64,000 bases of DNA from Pseudomonas laurentiana (GCF_014648275.1 NZ_BMQU01000005.1:62001-126000); one strand, 5' to 3'. Shown: positions 37,636 to 47,519, counted from the first letter of the stretch. The notes: generated by a model from the letters alone, not told the origin. A program made the numbers and translations.

Positions 37636-38484
37636 ATGGCAGTCCGTTTCAACGATAAACTTCAAAAAATATTTAATGGCCTTAATACCGACAGACGATT
37701 TGCCACCTGGCTATGGTTTCTCATCAGGGGAAACTTACAAAATATAAACTTAGGGAAATTAGGAAGCCCAGACATGCGTGATCGAATGGCGGAAGTCATC
37801 ATCAACCAGCCAGGACTAAAACAATCAATCGAAAACCAAAAGAGCACCAACCTCTTGCCCGAGCAGAGCTTTCAGTGGATAACAAACAACAAAAGACAGA
37901 ACGCTTTCATAATTAGAAAGCTGACCGAGAAAAATGGGACAAACTACACAAACGGCCCCGAAAACCTAGCCGACAGAGATCTAACCATTGCAGCAATTGA
38001 CACATGGCAAACAGACAATATTCAAAAATCAGTAACCATCAACCAAATAAGATCCGAATGGGAAACCCATACAAAATCAGACGATTTATTTAAATGGTTC
38101 GATGGGCCAGACGAGAAAGAAAAATTGAATACGGCATGGGAAATAATCAAAGTCAAACACTCACCCTTGACCTATCTTCAATGCCAACCGCAAGAGAAAG
38201 ACGATTTAATTATTTTACTTGACTCCCCGCTCATCAACACATCAGACAAAGCACTACTTATTAACTCCATCAAGAAACGATGGAGCCAAAATAAATACCG
38301 CGCCAAATTGACTGGCAAAAAGCAGCACAATTTCATCCTATCCGACAAAGCTATTAAGCGCCTTGACAAGCTAGCCGACAAACATGACCTGAAGCGAACT
38401 CAAGTGCTAGAGATATTGCTAAAACTGGAAGAAGAGAAAGGAATTTACATCCCAGAAAGACTGAAACAACTGATCGACAGCTAA
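37636..38484 (+). CDS. AT-rich hypothetical protein with RHH-like C-terminus
   Basis: 282 residues I do not recognise. Residues 1-235 are mostly charged and helical, with several tryptophans (FATWLWFLIRGNL, IAAIDTWQTDN). The last 50 residues (QHNFILSDKAIKRLDKLADKHDLKRTQVLEILLKLEEEKG) look like a ribbon-helix-helix DNA-binding domain. Base composition is clearly more AT-rich than anything else in the window, suggesting a foreign origin. Neighbours (AlpA, Gp2-like, integrase remnant) point to a satellite or P4-type element, perhaps with a role in replication, maintenance or control. Confidence 0.75.
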   Translation: MAVRFNDKLQKIFNGLNTDRRFATWLWFLIRGNLQNINLGKLGSPDMRDRMAEVIINQPGLKQSIENQKSTNLLPEQSFQWITNNKRQNAFIIRKLTEKNGTNYTNGPENLADRDLTIAAIDTWQTDNIQKSVTINQIRSEWETHTKSDDLFKWFDGPDEKEKLNTAWEIIKVKHSPLTYLQCQPQEKDDLIILLDSPLINTSDKALLINSIKKRWSQNKYRAKLTGKKQHNFILSDKAIKRLDKLADKHDLKRTQVLEILLKLEEEKGIYIPERLKQLIDS

Positions 38485-38552
38485 ACATTGCACAAGCAAC
38501 TTGATCTATTCATTCCCCGCCAAAAACACCCTACCGAAGCATCCTTATTACG

Positions 38553-38587
38553 AGCAAGGCTGTCAGAAATCCAGTAAACAGCCTTGC
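38553..38587. terminator. Weak hairpin after the AT-rich gene
   Basis: GCAAGGCTGT and ACAGCCTTGC form a 10-base stem with a 15-base loop, 68 bases after the stop. No U tract follows. It lies between convergent reading directions. Confidence 0.35.
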
Positions 38588-38643
38588 GATATCAATAAAA
38601 GGAAATGAATTAAAAATAGATCAGGAGCATCCGCCAGCATAAT

Positions 38644-39165
38644 TTAAGCATCAATTTCGTCAGCCCACGCCTTCATCATCTCGCATCGTTCTTCAATATA
38701 TTCAGCCTGATTGTAGTTTGCACGAGCTTTGTTTCTCTTGGCATGTGCCAACTGACGCTTGATCACGGCTGCGCGATATCCCGTTTCGTTCAACATGGTC
38801 GAAGCTGTCGCACGAAAGCCATGGCTGAAAAGCTTATGCTGTCCTCACCATTGAGGCCCATGTGCCCAAGTGCCCAAGTGCCCAGTTCAGCGTTGTGGCG
38901 ATCATGCATTCGTTTGGCTTGCGATAGTTCGGAAAAAACAGCCGACGACCACCTATATGGGTGCTCAGTTCACGGAGCAACTCGGCCACCTGCCCGGAGA
39001 ACGGGACGATGTGCGGCTCTCACATCTTCATACGCCCAGCCGGAATTCGCTATTCGGCCCGTTCCAGATCGAATTCGCTCCACTCCGCCTTGCGGAGCTA
39101 CGGTGCGAACAGAGGTGAACAACATCAGACGCAACGCGATCACCGTGGCCCTGTAGCCAACCATT
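38644..39165 (-). pseudogene. Broken tyrosine integrase, catalytic part
   Basis: The end reads SHGFRATASTMLNETGYRAA, then VIKRQLAHAKRNKARANYNQ before a final stop at 38644, with the HxxR box, second His and catalytic Tyr of a P4-type integrase. Upstream, other frames give ALRLMLFTSVRT, KAEWSEFDLERAE, RIPAGRMKM, EPHIVPFSGQVAELLREL and GGRRLFFPNYRKPNE. In-frame TAG and TGA codons and frameshifts interrupt it. No N-terminal part is present beside it. It is inactive. Confidence 0.88.
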
Positions 39166-39585
39166 CGGCCTGTCTGTTGTGCGACGGATGCCCCCTGAAG
39201 AATCAGTGGCCTGGTCTGTCGCCGCTCACTACGCGTATCAGCCAGTCCGATCTCCAGGTAAGTGGTAAAGGAACGACATAGCAATAGCACCCCATCATGA
39301 CGCCCCAAGGTACCAAGCAAATCCTATCGGCATTCCAAATGGCACTCCAGCAGAAAAAACAAAAAAATATCACTTTAAAATCAATAACTTGCGATATCTG
39401 TTCAGATCACCCCAGCCCATCAAATCCCTCATAAAACCCCAATTACTCAAGGCTCTGTACTTTCTGGACCCTGCACTCCAAATACTCGCGCCCTAACGAT
39501 TTACCAACCCAGGCATAGCCAGCTCTTTGCCCCCAGCAAACACCCCGCCCACTACCCCCACCCCCAAAAACAGCAAGCAAATCAC
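39166..39585. other. Island-chromosome transition without genes
   Basis: About 420 bases with no credible gene; part (39,340-39,420) is A-rich. The right boundary of the island should be here. I searched by eye for a copy of the ssrA 3' end (TTCAAATCCCCCCGGCTCC) and found none. Confidence 0.4.
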
Positions 39586-40470
39586 TCACCTGACGCCCCT
39601 AACGGTGCTACTGGGCAGCTCACCAAATAAATTGCGATAGGCCTGGGAGAATCGGCCCAGGTGCCAGAATGACCAGCGCATGGCAACTTCTGCCACGCTG
39701 GTATCCCCCGGTTTCATGCGGAGCAAATCACGGCGGGCAAAGTTCAGCCGGCGCAAGCGTTGCCATTGACTCGGCGATACCCCGGTAAACGAAGTGAAGC
39801 TCTGCTGTAACTGACGCACAGACACGCCGACACCGTTGGCCAGTTGCAGTACGTTGAAATGTTCTTGGGGACTGGCCATGACCAGGTCGAAAACCCGCTG
39901 GACCAGGTGGCGGTCGTGGGCCAGGTGTTTTTGACTCGCGCGATCTGGCGTATGACTCGGGCAATCGAGGATGTACAGGCAATCATCGATCAATTGTTGC
40001 GCCAATCCCTCTTCAGGAATCGACGAGTGCGTCACTGCGAGCTGCTGTAGGGTACGGCTCAACCAGCGCCCAAAGACCTGACTCTGTTGGGAAACCAACG
40101 GCGTCAGAAACAAACCATCAAGCTGGCTCAGGTTCAGGGTGTTGAGTTGCTTTAAATACTGAGGACCAATCACTACGCCGACTTCGTTGTAGTTTTCCGG
40201 CGTGACCCAGGTATTTTGAGTGTCTTCATTCAACAGATACAGTGAACCGTCACGCGTATCGAAGCTGAAGACCAATGAATCCGCAGGCGCATGAAAGTGC
40301 TGTTCTATGCGCGTATTCATGCGTTCTTCGTACACATCAATACCGTTCAATTCCATGTGCACAACGGTGCCCCGGAAACACCCCGGCGACATTTGTTGGT
40401 AGTGCTCCTGCCAACCGGCAATAACCAGTTGCTGGTCCACATTCACCGTGTCGTGGAGTTGAATCTGCAT
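39586..40470 (-). CDS. AraC family transcriptional regulator
   Basis: 294 residues. The C-terminal third is an AraC/XylS DNA-binding domain with two helix-turn-helix units (VLQLANGVGVSVRQLQQSFTSFTGVSPSQWQRLRRLNFARRDLL, then SVAEVAMRWSFWHLGRFSQAYRNLFGELPS). The N-terminal part (CFRGTVVHMELNGIDVYEERMN) is a cupin-like effector domain. The signal and target are unknown. Start MQIQLHDTVNV; the longer frame is unlikely. It is the first intact gene right of the island. Confidence 0.92.
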   Translation of the reverse strand: MQIQLHDTVNVDQQLVIAGWQEHYQQMSPGCFRGTVVHMELNGIDVYEERMNTRIEQHFHAPADSLVFSFDTRDGSLYLLNEDTQNTWVTPENYNEVGVVIGPQYLKQLNTLNLSQLDGLFLTPLVSQQSQVFGRWLSRTLQQLAVTHSSIPEEGLAQQLIDDCLYILDCPSHTPDRASQKHLAHDRHLVQRVFDLVMASPQEHFNVLQLANGVGVSVRQLQQSFTSFTGVSPSQWQRLRRLNFARRDLLRMKPGDTSVAEVAMRWSFWHLGRFSQAYRNLFGELPSSTVRGVR

Positions 40471-40640
40471 ACGGTGCTCCTTGCGTGCATTCCCACCAGA
40501 ATCTGTAGGAGCACGGCCACCTTTCATTATTGTTGGAGCACCCTAGCAGCGCGAAAAAAAAGGCGCAAGGTTAGGACACGCGACTGCGCTGAGGGTTAAA
40601 CGGGGCATTTTTGGGGTGCACCCGGTCGAGCGTTCCACAT

Positions 40641-40678
40641 AAAAAAGGCACTTGGCGATGATCGCAAGTGCCTTTTGG
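40641..40678 (-). terminator. Intrinsic terminator of the chemoreceptor gene
   Basis: On the minus strand, AAAAGGCACTTG and CAAGTGCCTTTT form the stem, followed by a T run. It lies 29 bases after the chemoreceptor stop. Confidence 0.9.
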
Positions 40679-40706
40679 TGTCGACAGGGGCTGCGTTTGT
40701 CTGGGG

Positions 40707-42263
40707 TCAGACTTTGAAGCGCCCCACCAGCACTTCCAGTTCATGGCCGAGCCGTGCCAGTTCGATGCTCGAAGAGGCGGTCTCTTCACAGGCGCTCGCC
40801 GTCTGGTCGGAGATGTCACGCACATTGATCACACTGCGGTTGATCTCTTCAGCCACCGCGCTTTGCTGCTCCGAAGCGGTGGCAATCTGCTGGTTCATCA
40901 GCTGGATGGTGGAGACTGTGCGGGTAATGTTCTCCAGCGCAGTGACTGCGCGCCGAGTAAATTCAACACTGCTTTCACTCATCTGCCGGCTGCTGTCCAT
41001 GCTCACGGCAACCGCCTGGGTGCTGCTTTGAACGCCAGCAACCAGCGACTCGATTTCCTCAGTGGACTGCTGGGTGCGCAAGGCCAGGTGGCGGACTTCA
41101 TCGGCCACGACAGCGAAACCACGTCCGGCTTCACCGGCGCGGGCTGCTTCAATCGCTGCGTTCAGCGCCAGCAGGTTGGTTTGCTGGGCCACGGCCTTGA
41201 TCACGTCCAGCACGCCGCCGATCTTGTCGCTTTGCTCCTTCAGATGGCCCACCGCGTCTGCCGAGTGCCCCACTTCCTGGGCGAGGCGTTCGATTTGATC
41301 GATGGCCTCACCGACCACGCGCTCACCCTCGCTGGCTTGCTGATCGGCCATAGAGGCCGCTTCAGAGGCCTCTTCGGCGTTACGTGCAACATCCTGCACG
41401 GTAGCGGTCATTTCGTTCATGGCGGTGGCAACGTGGTCGGTCTCGGCCTTTTGGCTGTTTACCCCGGCACTGGTTTGCTCAGTCACCGCCGACAGCTCTT
41501 CAGCAGCGCTGGTCGCCCGACTCACACTGGTGCGAATGCCATCGATCAACTCACGCAAGTTGAGGGTCATCTGCTGAAGGCGGGATTGCAGCTGGCCCAA
41601 TTCGTCCCGTCGATTGACCTGCACATCCTGACTCAGATCGCCATGAGCAATGCGTTCCACCACCTGAAGGGTATGCTGCAGCGGGTTGACGATCTGCCGA
41701 GTAATGATCCAGGCCGCCAGGACGCCAAACAGCAGTGCCAGTACGGTGACAACACTCAGCAGGGCCTTAGCAGAGGCTGCATCGCTATCACGCTTGGCAT
41801 TTTGCGACTGGATCAACTGTTGCGTGGTGTCGATAAGCACATCCCCCAACTGCGCCATGTGCTTGAACAAGGATGCGGTATCCGCGTTGGGCTGACCGAG
41901 CACCTGCAGGATCTGGCTGTACTCAGTGACCGCCTGGCGTTGTTGGCGGATCAGATCGAGGTCGGCAGGCGCTTCGAAATGATGTTCGATGCTTCCCAGA
42001 TGAGCCGCCAATTTATCCAGGATCTGCTGCAAGGGGCTCAAGCTCTCTGCTTGAAGGTTGGCGCCCATGCGTAAACGCTGAATACGCAGGTCTTTGGTGT
42101 AGTCACTGACCAGTGCGATCTTTTCGATCTTCACGCCACGCTCGGTAAGGGTGTTGAGCGCATACCACCCCGTGATAGCCAGTAACAACGTAAGCCCCAA
42201 CACCAGGCCAAAACCCCAACCCAGTTTGGCGCTGACACGGATGTTGCTGATCCAGCCGAACAT
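40707..42263 (-). CDS. Methyl-accepting chemotaxis protein
   Basis: 518 residues. One membrane helix near the start ([24 protein letters not shown]), a periplasmic helical sensor of about 130 residues, a second helix ([21 protein letters not shown]), a HAMP domain ([22 protein letters not shown]), and a signalling domain with the conserved hairpin tip [37 protein letters not shown]. The sensor looks like a four-helix bundle; the ligand is unknown. ATG 42263 follows GGAG; the longer frame to 42425 is rejected. Confidence 0.95.
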   Translation of the reverse strand: MFGWISNIRVSAKLGWGFGLVLGLTLLLAITGWYALNTLTERGVKIEKIALVSDYTKDLRIQRLRMGANLQAESLSPLQQILDKLAAHLGSIEHHFEAPADLDLIRQQRQAVTEYSQILQVLGQPNADTASLFKHMAQLGDVLIDTTQQLIQSQNAKRDSDAASAKALLSVVTVLALLFGVLAAWIITRQIVNPLQHTLQVVERIAHGDLSQDVQVNRRDELGQLQSRLQQMTLNLRELIDGIRTSVSRATSAAEELSAVTEQTSAGVNSQKAETDHVATAMNEMTATVQDVARNAEEASEAASMADQQASEGERVVGEAIDQIERLAQEVGHSADAVGHLKEQSDKIGGVLDVIKAVAQQTNLLALNAAIEAARAGEAGRGFAVVADEVRHLALRTQQSTEEIESLVAGVQSSTQAVAVSMDSSRQMSESSVEFTRRAVTALENITRTVSTIQLMNQQIATASEQQSAVAEEINRSVINVRDISDQTASACEETASSSIELARLGHELEVLVGRFKV

Positions 42264-42629
42264 AAAGACTCCAGGCAGAAATGCAGGTGCACAATGAAAA
42301 GGTAGTGCCCTGACTATCGGCCATGAGCCTTGTTGCTTAACCCCAAACAAACCGCCTAGAACGGCCAGCACCCGCAGAATAGACCGCTCGTCTGATTTTT
42401 TATCAAGCGCCATGACGCGCGTCAATTCACGCCTGATGCCCTGCAGGCCAAGCTGTCCGGGGCTTTTTGCAGATCATCAGCGACGACTCAAACAGCGCTT
42501 GGCAAGGAACTGGAAGGCCAAACCGCAGGGGCGATGCTTTGGTCGAATGTCCGTCGAGACAAAAATCATGTCACGCTTGCTGCCACCTGATGAAACCTTT
42601 CATCAACAGTCACGCAGCCCTTGAGGCCA
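42264..42629. other. Gap between permease and chemoreceptor genes
   Basis: The region must carry the chemoreceptor promoter on the minus strand. No credible gene or clear repeat was seen apart from the terminator that begins at 42630. Confidence 0.4.
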
Positions 42630-42668
42630 GAAACAACAAAGCCCGCACGAAGCGGGCTTTGTTGTTTC
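42630..42668. terminator. Strong intrinsic terminator after the permease gene
   Basis: A perfect 17-base stem (GAAACAACAAAGCCCGC and complement) with loop ACGAA. It lies 10 bases after the permease stop on the minus strand. Confidence 0.88.
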
Positions 42669-42677
42669 CATAAGTGC

Positions 42678-43934
42678 TTACCAGCCGGATGGCAACCAGC
42701 CCAACGCGCTGGAAATCGCATAGAGCATGCTGCACAGGTACAGCACCACCACCATGCACTGCAGCACAGGGTGAGCGATCCAGCCGCACTTCCAGGCGGG
42801 CTCGATGTCACCGTACTTGCGTGCCGAGCGCAGCATCAGGATCGGCATGATCGACAGGATCACGCCACTGAACACCCCGGCAAAGTACAACGCGCTGACA
42901 AAACCCACCATACCGCTATAGGCCAGCAGGAACGGCGGTACACAGACGATGGCCAACACGATCAGACGGTTCTTCGGATGACTCTCTGAGCCCAGTTTCG
43001 GGAACTTGTCGAAGATGTTGGTCAGGAAACTACCGCCAAGGCCCCAGTAGGACGTCATCATCGCGCACAGGGCAAACGTGTTGGCGGTATAGAAAGCCCA
43101 CTGCCCCAATGCCTGCCCCCAGGCCAGGGTCGCCACTTCCGTCTGATTCTCCAGACCGTTCAGCGAGATGACCGACATCGGCACAATGGCCAGCAGCACA
43201 AAGGTAATCACCATGCCGGTAATGACAGCCACCGGCAGACGTTTGGGGGCGTGACTGAAACCACGGGCCATTTCCGGCACGACGTACTGGGCCGAGAAGC
43301 AGAAGACCGCGATGTTGAACACTGGAATCATATAGACCCAGTCGCCTTCAAGCAGGTTGGCGAAGTTCGTGTTCTCATGAACAAGCGTTGCGACGACCAG
43401 CACCAGGGTCATGGAGACCATGCCGATACTGATGAACTTTTCACCCTTGCCAATGGCTTTCAAGCCCAGGTACAGCACCAACGCCGCAGGGGCGAAGAAC
43501 AGCAGGCTGCCCAGCGCCGGGCTGATACCGAAGAACTGGCTAAGAATCTTGCCGCTGCCGCTCATGTAGGCGATCAATGCGCCAATACTGTTGACCGCTA
43601 CCGACAGAAAGATTGCCCAAGCCCCGAACGAACCGACATAGCGCTGAGCCAGACCGCTGAGCTGGTGATGGCTGCGGGTACGCAGGGCCGTTTCCGAGAC
43701 ATACAGCATGGAGATGGTGGTAAATATACCTGCCACGGCCAACCACAGCAGCAGCGGCATGTAGCCGGCCTTGCGACTGGCATAGGCCATGGACAACACA
43801 CCGGCACCGATGTTGGTACCCACGATCATTGCCACAGCCTCGACGAAGGTCAGCCGTTTGACCTCCAGGCCTGAGGACTCAGTTGCCTCGGCGTGGTCCG
43901 CGCCTCGTGCGGCGGCGTTAGGGGGTGTACTCAT
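42678..43934 (-). CDS. Aromatic/hydroxy amino acid permease (HAAAP type)
   Basis: 418 residues with about 11 membrane segments. FVEAVAMIVGTNIGAGVLSMAYASRKAGYMP is the helix-1 motif of the TyrP/Mtr/SdaC branch of amino acid transporters. It should import an amino acid with H+; the substrate cannot be told. TTG 43940 starts the open frame but ATG 43934 (MSTPPNAAARGAD) is preferred. It appears to be transcribed alone. Confidence 0.9.
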   Translation of the reverse strand: MSTPPNAAARGADHAEATESSGLEVKRLTFVEAVAMIVGTNIGAGVLSMAYASRKAGYMPLLLWLAVAGIFTTISMLYVSETALRTRSHHQLSGLAQRYVGSFGAWAIFLSVAVNSIGALIAYMSGSGKILSQFFGISPALGSLLFFAPAALVLYLGLKAIGKGEKFISIGMVSMTLVLVVATLVHENTNFANLLEGDWVYMIPVFNIAVFCFSAQYVVPEMARGFSHAPKRLPVAVITGMVITFVLLAIVPMSVISLNGLENQTEVATLAWGQALGQWAFYTANTFALCAMMTSYWGLGGSFLTNIFDKFPKLGSESHPKNRLIVLAIVCVPPFLLAYSGMVGFVSALYFAGVFSGVILSIMPILMLRSARKYGDIEPAWKCGWIAHPVLQCMVVVLYLCSMLYAISSALGWLPSGW

Positions 43935-44251
43935 GATCAATCACACTCACTACGTATTTGTTACGGGATGCACCTGAATTGATGCGTCACAGAACCCGCC
44001 TTTGTGAGACGACTTCCGTGTCTTGATTTCCAGAGCGGCGCGCAAAATATCACACACGGTGTTTGAAATAACCCCCAGACAGGGCGAAACGCGATGCACA
44101 GACACGGCCTGTAACACTTGATATAGAGCGGTTTCATTGAAGGGCGACCCGTTTCGCCCGATCCATGCCGGGCGAGACGAGCGCTGCAGACGCGAGGGGG
44201 AAAACGCAGGAGATCAGATGGTTTTTTGCCGATACAACGGACGCGTTGTAC
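43935..44251. other. Gap upstream of the permease gene
   Basis: 317 bases without a credible gene. It should hold the permease promoter. Small inverted repeats are present: GGGCGA with TCGCCC near 44,142-44,159, and TACAACG with CGTTGTA at 44,233-44,250 just after the HAD gene stop. Neither has a U tract. Confidence 0.4.
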
Positions 44252-44851
44252 CTAAAGACCAGCACGCAGCAGGGCATGCAAAGCCCGGCAATCCGCCGCG
44301 TGCCAATCCGTCAGCGTTGGCCAGGGATTGTCCGGCAGGTTGACCAGAATGGTACGGGTGCCCGCCGCACGACCACAGTCGAGGTCAAAGCGGTAGTCGC
44401 CGACCATCACCATCTCGTTCGGCGAGACATCCCAGGCTTCGGCCAGCTTGAGCAATCCTCCCGGATGCGGCTTGGGTGGTGCTTCGTCACGGCCCAGGAT
44501 GCTCTGTACCGGGAAACAATCCGCAAGGCCAATGGCCTCCAGCGTGACATGCGCCAGCTCACGGGCATTACGGGTGAGGATGCCAAGCTGGCAGTCACGC
44601 GCGACCAGTTCACGCACCAGTTCCACCGCGCCCTCGGCAGGACGCGATGCAATCGCCAGGTCACGCTCGTGTTCCAGCAACCAGGCATGCTTGGCAGCGG
44701 CCTCTTCTGCCGGAAGGGCCGCCAAATGGGTCAGGATGTCGTCTTCGGCGGGAATCTCCAGTGCTTCGCGGATGGCCGCAAAGTCGTGCACGGCGACCGT
44801 CAGGGTGCCGTCCATGTCAAACACCCAATGACGAATGTGGTGCAGGTTCAT
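44252..44851 (-). CDS. HAD family hydrolase
   Basis: 199 residues with the haloacid dehalogenase motifs: HWVFDMDGTLT (nucleophile Asp), GILTRN (motif II Thr), PKPHPGGLL (motif III Lys) and MVGDYRFDLDCGRAAG (motif IV). It resembles phosphoglycolate phosphatase-type enzymes, but the substrate is not predictable. The ATG overlaps the tesB stop by ATGA, so the two genes are coupled. Confidence 0.93.
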   Translation of the reverse strand: MNLHHIRHWVFDMDGTLTVAVHDFAAIREALEIPAEDDILTHLAALPAEEAAAKHAWLLEHERDLAIASRPAEGAVELVRELVARDCQLGILTRNARELAHVTLEAIGLADCFPVQSILGRDEAPPKPHPGGLLKLAEAWDVSPNEMVMVGDYRFDLDCGRAAGTRTILVNLPDNPWPTLTDWHAADCRALHALLRAGL

Positions 44852-45717
44852 GCCCAGTCCTTGCGATGGCGAATCAGCCCTTCCTGACAGGACGATGCCA
44901 CCAGTTGCCCGGCCCGGTTGAAAATATTGCCGCGAGAGAAACCACGGGCATTGCCAGCCCAAGGGCTGTCCATTGCGTACAGCAACCAGTCATCGGCGCG
45001 CAGGTTGCCGTGGAACCACAAGGCGTGATCGAGACTGGCCAGTTGCATGTCCTTGTGCCAGACCGATTTGCCATGCGGCATCAACGAGGTGGTCAGCAGG
45101 CCGAAGTCCGAGGCATAGGCAAGGATGTATTTGTGCAATGCCGGCGAGTCCGCCAAATTGCCGTCAGCACGGAACCAGGCGTACTTGATCGGGTCACCCG
45201 GCTGCGGGTTGAACGGGTCTTTCTCGGTCACCGGGCGCACTTCGATCGGCTTGGCGCAGAGCAGCTTTTCGCGCAGTTGCTCTGGTATATGCTCGGCCAT
45301 ACTTTCGGCAATTTCCACTTCCGACGGGAGGTTTTCCGGGCCGACCACGTCCGGCATCTGCGCCTGATGCTCAAAGCCTTCTTCGTCGTACTGGAATGAC
45401 GCGCTGCAGGTGAAGATCGGCTGCCCTTTCTGGATCGCCGTTACCCGCCGGGTGCTGAAACTGCCGCCATCCCGCACACGGTCTACCGAGTACACCACCG
45501 GCATCGACGCATCGCCTGGGCGCAGAAAGTAACCGTGCAGCGAGTGCACATGGCGTGCTTCTTCAACGGTCTGGGTGGCAGCAGAAAGCGACTGGCCGAG
45601 TACCTGGCCACCATACAACTGACGAAAGCCGAGGTCTTGGCTACGCCCACGAAACAGGTTTTCCTCGATCGCTTCCAGACTCAACAGGTCGACCAGATCG
45701 TCCAACACGTGGCTCAT
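44848..45717 (-). CDS. tesB: Acyl-CoA thioesterase II
   Basis: 289 residues with two hot-dog domains. Family features: RQLYGGQVLGQSLSAA, VHSLHGYFLRPGD, GGSFSTRRVTAIQKGQPIFTCSASF, and in the second half YASDFGLLTTSLMPHG and LASLDHALWFHG, containing the catalytic Asp. It hydrolyses medium- and long-chain acyl-CoA. Start MSHVLDDLVDLLSLE. Operon with the downstream HAD hydrolase. Confidence 0.95.
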   Translation of the reverse strand: MSHVLDDLVDLLSLEAIEENLFRGRSQDLGFRQLYGGQVLGQSLSAATQTVEEARHVHSLHGYFLRPGDASMPVVYSVDRVRDGGSFSTRRVTAIQKGQPIFTCSASFQYDEEGFEHQAQMPDVVGPENLPSEVEIAESMAEHIPEQLREKLLCAKPIEVRPVTEKDPFNPQPGDPIKYAWFRADGNLADSPALHKYILAYASDFGLLTTSLMPHGKSVWHKDMQLASLDHALWFHGNLRADDWLLYAMDSPWAGNARGFSRGNIFNRAGQLVASSCQEGLIRHRKDWA

Positions 45718-45792
45718 TCGAGATTCTCCAAAGCAATGCCCAGTGATCAAATGATACAGGGTTTGTCATTGCTGGCCGTTATGTTCGGTAAT

Positions 45793-46362
45793 TCACCCGC
45801 GCAAGGTCGCTTGCCATTGCGTCCGATTGATCCGGTACAAAACATGTGGGCGAAGAGGATGCCCCGGTGGAATTCTCGGGTGCTCGAAGCTGCTGCCAGG
45901 GTCCTGTTGCATGCCGATGGCCTGCATGACTTTCTGGGACGGCAGGTTGCTTTCGCTGGTAAACGACACGACCTGCTCCAGGCTCAACTGTGCAAACGCG
46001 CAGCGCAGGCAGGTCCATGCTGCCTCGCTGGCAAAACCTAACCCCCAATGACGCCGTGCCAACCTCCAGCCGATTTCCACGGCGGGGGCGAATGCGGCAT
46101 TGAAGTTGACCGTGAGCAAGCCGGTCATGCCGATGAACGCACCACTGTCCTTGCGTTCCAGTGCCCATAAACCAAAACCGTACTCAGCAAAATGCCCACG
46201 CAAGCGCCCGATCAACGCAGCGCTTTCCAGACGTGTCAGTGGCGCCGGGAAGTAACGCATCACCTGAGGGTCGGCACACATCGCAGCAAACTCGCGCAGG
46301 TCGTCATCCTGCCACTGGCGCAACACCAGCCGTGCGCTTTCCAACTCCAGTATCGGGGTCAT
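45793..46362 (-). CDS. GNAT family N-acetyltransferase (RimJ/RimL type)
   Basis: 189 residues. SARLVLRQWQDDDLREFAAMCADPQVMRYFP is the usual opening of RimJ/RimL-like acetyltransferases; GWRLARRHWGLGFASEAAWTCLRCAF is the acetyl-CoA loop and SFTSESNLPSQKVMQAIGM the conserved final motif. The substrate is unknown. Divergent from the histone-deacetylase-like gene. Confidence 0.92.
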   Translation of the reverse strand: MTPILELESARLVLRQWQDDDLREFAAMCADPQVMRYFPAPLTRLESAALIGRLRGHFAEYGFGLWALERKDSGAFIGMTGLLTVNFNAAFAPAVEIGWRLARRHWGLGFASEAAWTCLRCAFAQLSLEQVVSFTSESNLPSQKVMQAIGMQQDPGSSFEHPRIPPGHPLRPHVLYRINRTQWQATLRG

Positions 46363-46458
46363 GGCCTAATCCTCTCTCTACCGCTTTGCCTGTACAACGC
46401 TGGCACCGCAGCCCCCGCAACTGGCAAGATCAAGGCCTGATCTCGCCGCGAAGCTGCC

Positions 46459-47370
46459 ATGCCCCTACCCCTGATTTACCATGACGACTACAGCCCGGAC
46501 TTTCCCGCCGAGCACCGTTTTCCGATGGACAAGTTCCGTCTGTTGCGCGACCACCTGATCGACAGCGGGCTCACCACCGATCACGCGCTGCTGCGCCCCG
46601 AACTGTGCCCGAACGAGATTCTCGCACTGGCCCATGATCGCGACTACATCGCGCGCTACATGGACGGCGCACTCTCTCGAGAGGACCAGCGCCGCCTTGG
46701 CCTGCCGTGGAGCGAAGCACTTGCACGTCGTACCGTGCGAGCCGTTGGCGGCTCATTGCTGGCTGCCGAGCAGGCACTCAAGCACGGTATTGCCTGCCAC
46801 CTGGCGGGGGGTACCCATCATGCTCATTATGACCATCCTGCCGGATTCTGCATTTTCAACGACCTGGCCGTGATCAGCCGTTACCTGCTGGAAGCCGGCC
46901 GCGTACATCGGGTCCTGATCTTCGATTGCGATGTTCACCAGGGCGACGGCACTGCGCGCATTCTTCACGACACACCGGACGCCATCACCGTCTCACTGCA
47001 CTGCGAGCAGAATTTCCCGGCGCGCAAGGCGCAGAGCGATTGGGACATTCCGCTGCCACGGGGCATGGGTGATACGGACTACCTGAGGGTGGTCGAAGAT
47101 GCACTGAACTACCTGCTGCCGCTCTACCAGCCCGACCTGGTGCTGTATGACGCGGGGGTCGATGTTCACAAGGACGATGCACTGGGTTACCTGCAACTGA
47201 CCGACGCCGGGGTTGCCGCACGTGATGAATGCGTACTGCGCCATTGCCTGGGACGGGACATCCCGGTCGTTGGCCTGATTGGTGGCGGCTACAGCAAGGA
47301 TCGTCAGGCCCTGGCCCGGCGCCACGGTATCCTGCACCACAGCGCACACCGGGTACTTTACCCACAATGA
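46459..47370 (+). CDS. Histone deacetylase family protein
   Basis: 303 residues of the class IV-like bacterial HDAC/AcuC/AphA fold. Catalytic features: LAGGTHHAHYDHPAGFCIFNDLAV (His pair), LIFDCDVHQGDGTARI (zinc ligands Asp and His), LVLYDAGVDVHKDD (third ligand) and GGGYSKD. It should remove acyl groups from small amines or lysine residues. The substrate is unknown. Confidence 0.94.
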   Translation: MPLPLIYHDDYSPDFPAEHRFPMDKFRLLRDHLIDSGLTTDHALLRPELCPNEILALAHDRDYIARYMDGALSREDQRRLGLPWSEALARRTVRAVGGSLLAAEQALKHGIACHLAGGTHHAHYDHPAGFCIFNDLAVISRYLLEAGRVHRVLIFDCDVHQGDGTARILHDTPDAITVSLHCEQNFPARKAQSDWDIPLPRGMGDTDYLRVVEDALNYLLPLYQPDLVLYDAGVDVHKDDALGYLQLTDAGVAARDECVLRHCLGRDIPVVGLIGGGYSKDRQALARRHGILHHSAHRVLYPQ

Positions 47371-47519
47371 CTGTGGAGCCGCCTGTGGATAACCTGAGTG
47401 AAAGCCGGTCCAGCCCTTGATCGGCGTGGCCTGCAGAATACCGATCATTTTTTGTACAGTGTTTCCCGGCCCCCGCCTCAGGTAGAATGCCGACTCTTTT
47501 CAATCGCTTGCAGCCCACC

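Larger units (their letters stand above)
14936..39300. mobile_element. Genomic island inserted at ssrA (DISARM island)
   Basis: The left edge is the 3' end of ssrA. Inside are integrase remnants at both ends, a DISARM defence locus, dcm-vsr, and decayed satellite-phage genes (Gp2-like, AlpA). Composition is lower and more variable in GC than the flanks. The right edge is approximate: it lies between the last integrase remnant and the araC gene at 39,586. I found no direct repeat of the ssrA end there, so the boundary is inferred, and two stacked elements are possible. Confidence 0.75.

Noticed and set aside
15000-39300. CRISPR array or BREX/PglZ genes in the island
   Set aside because: No regularly spaced repeats and no PglZ or BrxL-like protein were seen. 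The large methylase belongs with drmA, drmB, drmC and drmD.
39166-39585. Right attachment site copying the ssrA 3' end
   Set aside because: Only a weak resemblance near 39,300 (GCCCCAAGGTACCAA) was seen, too poor to call.
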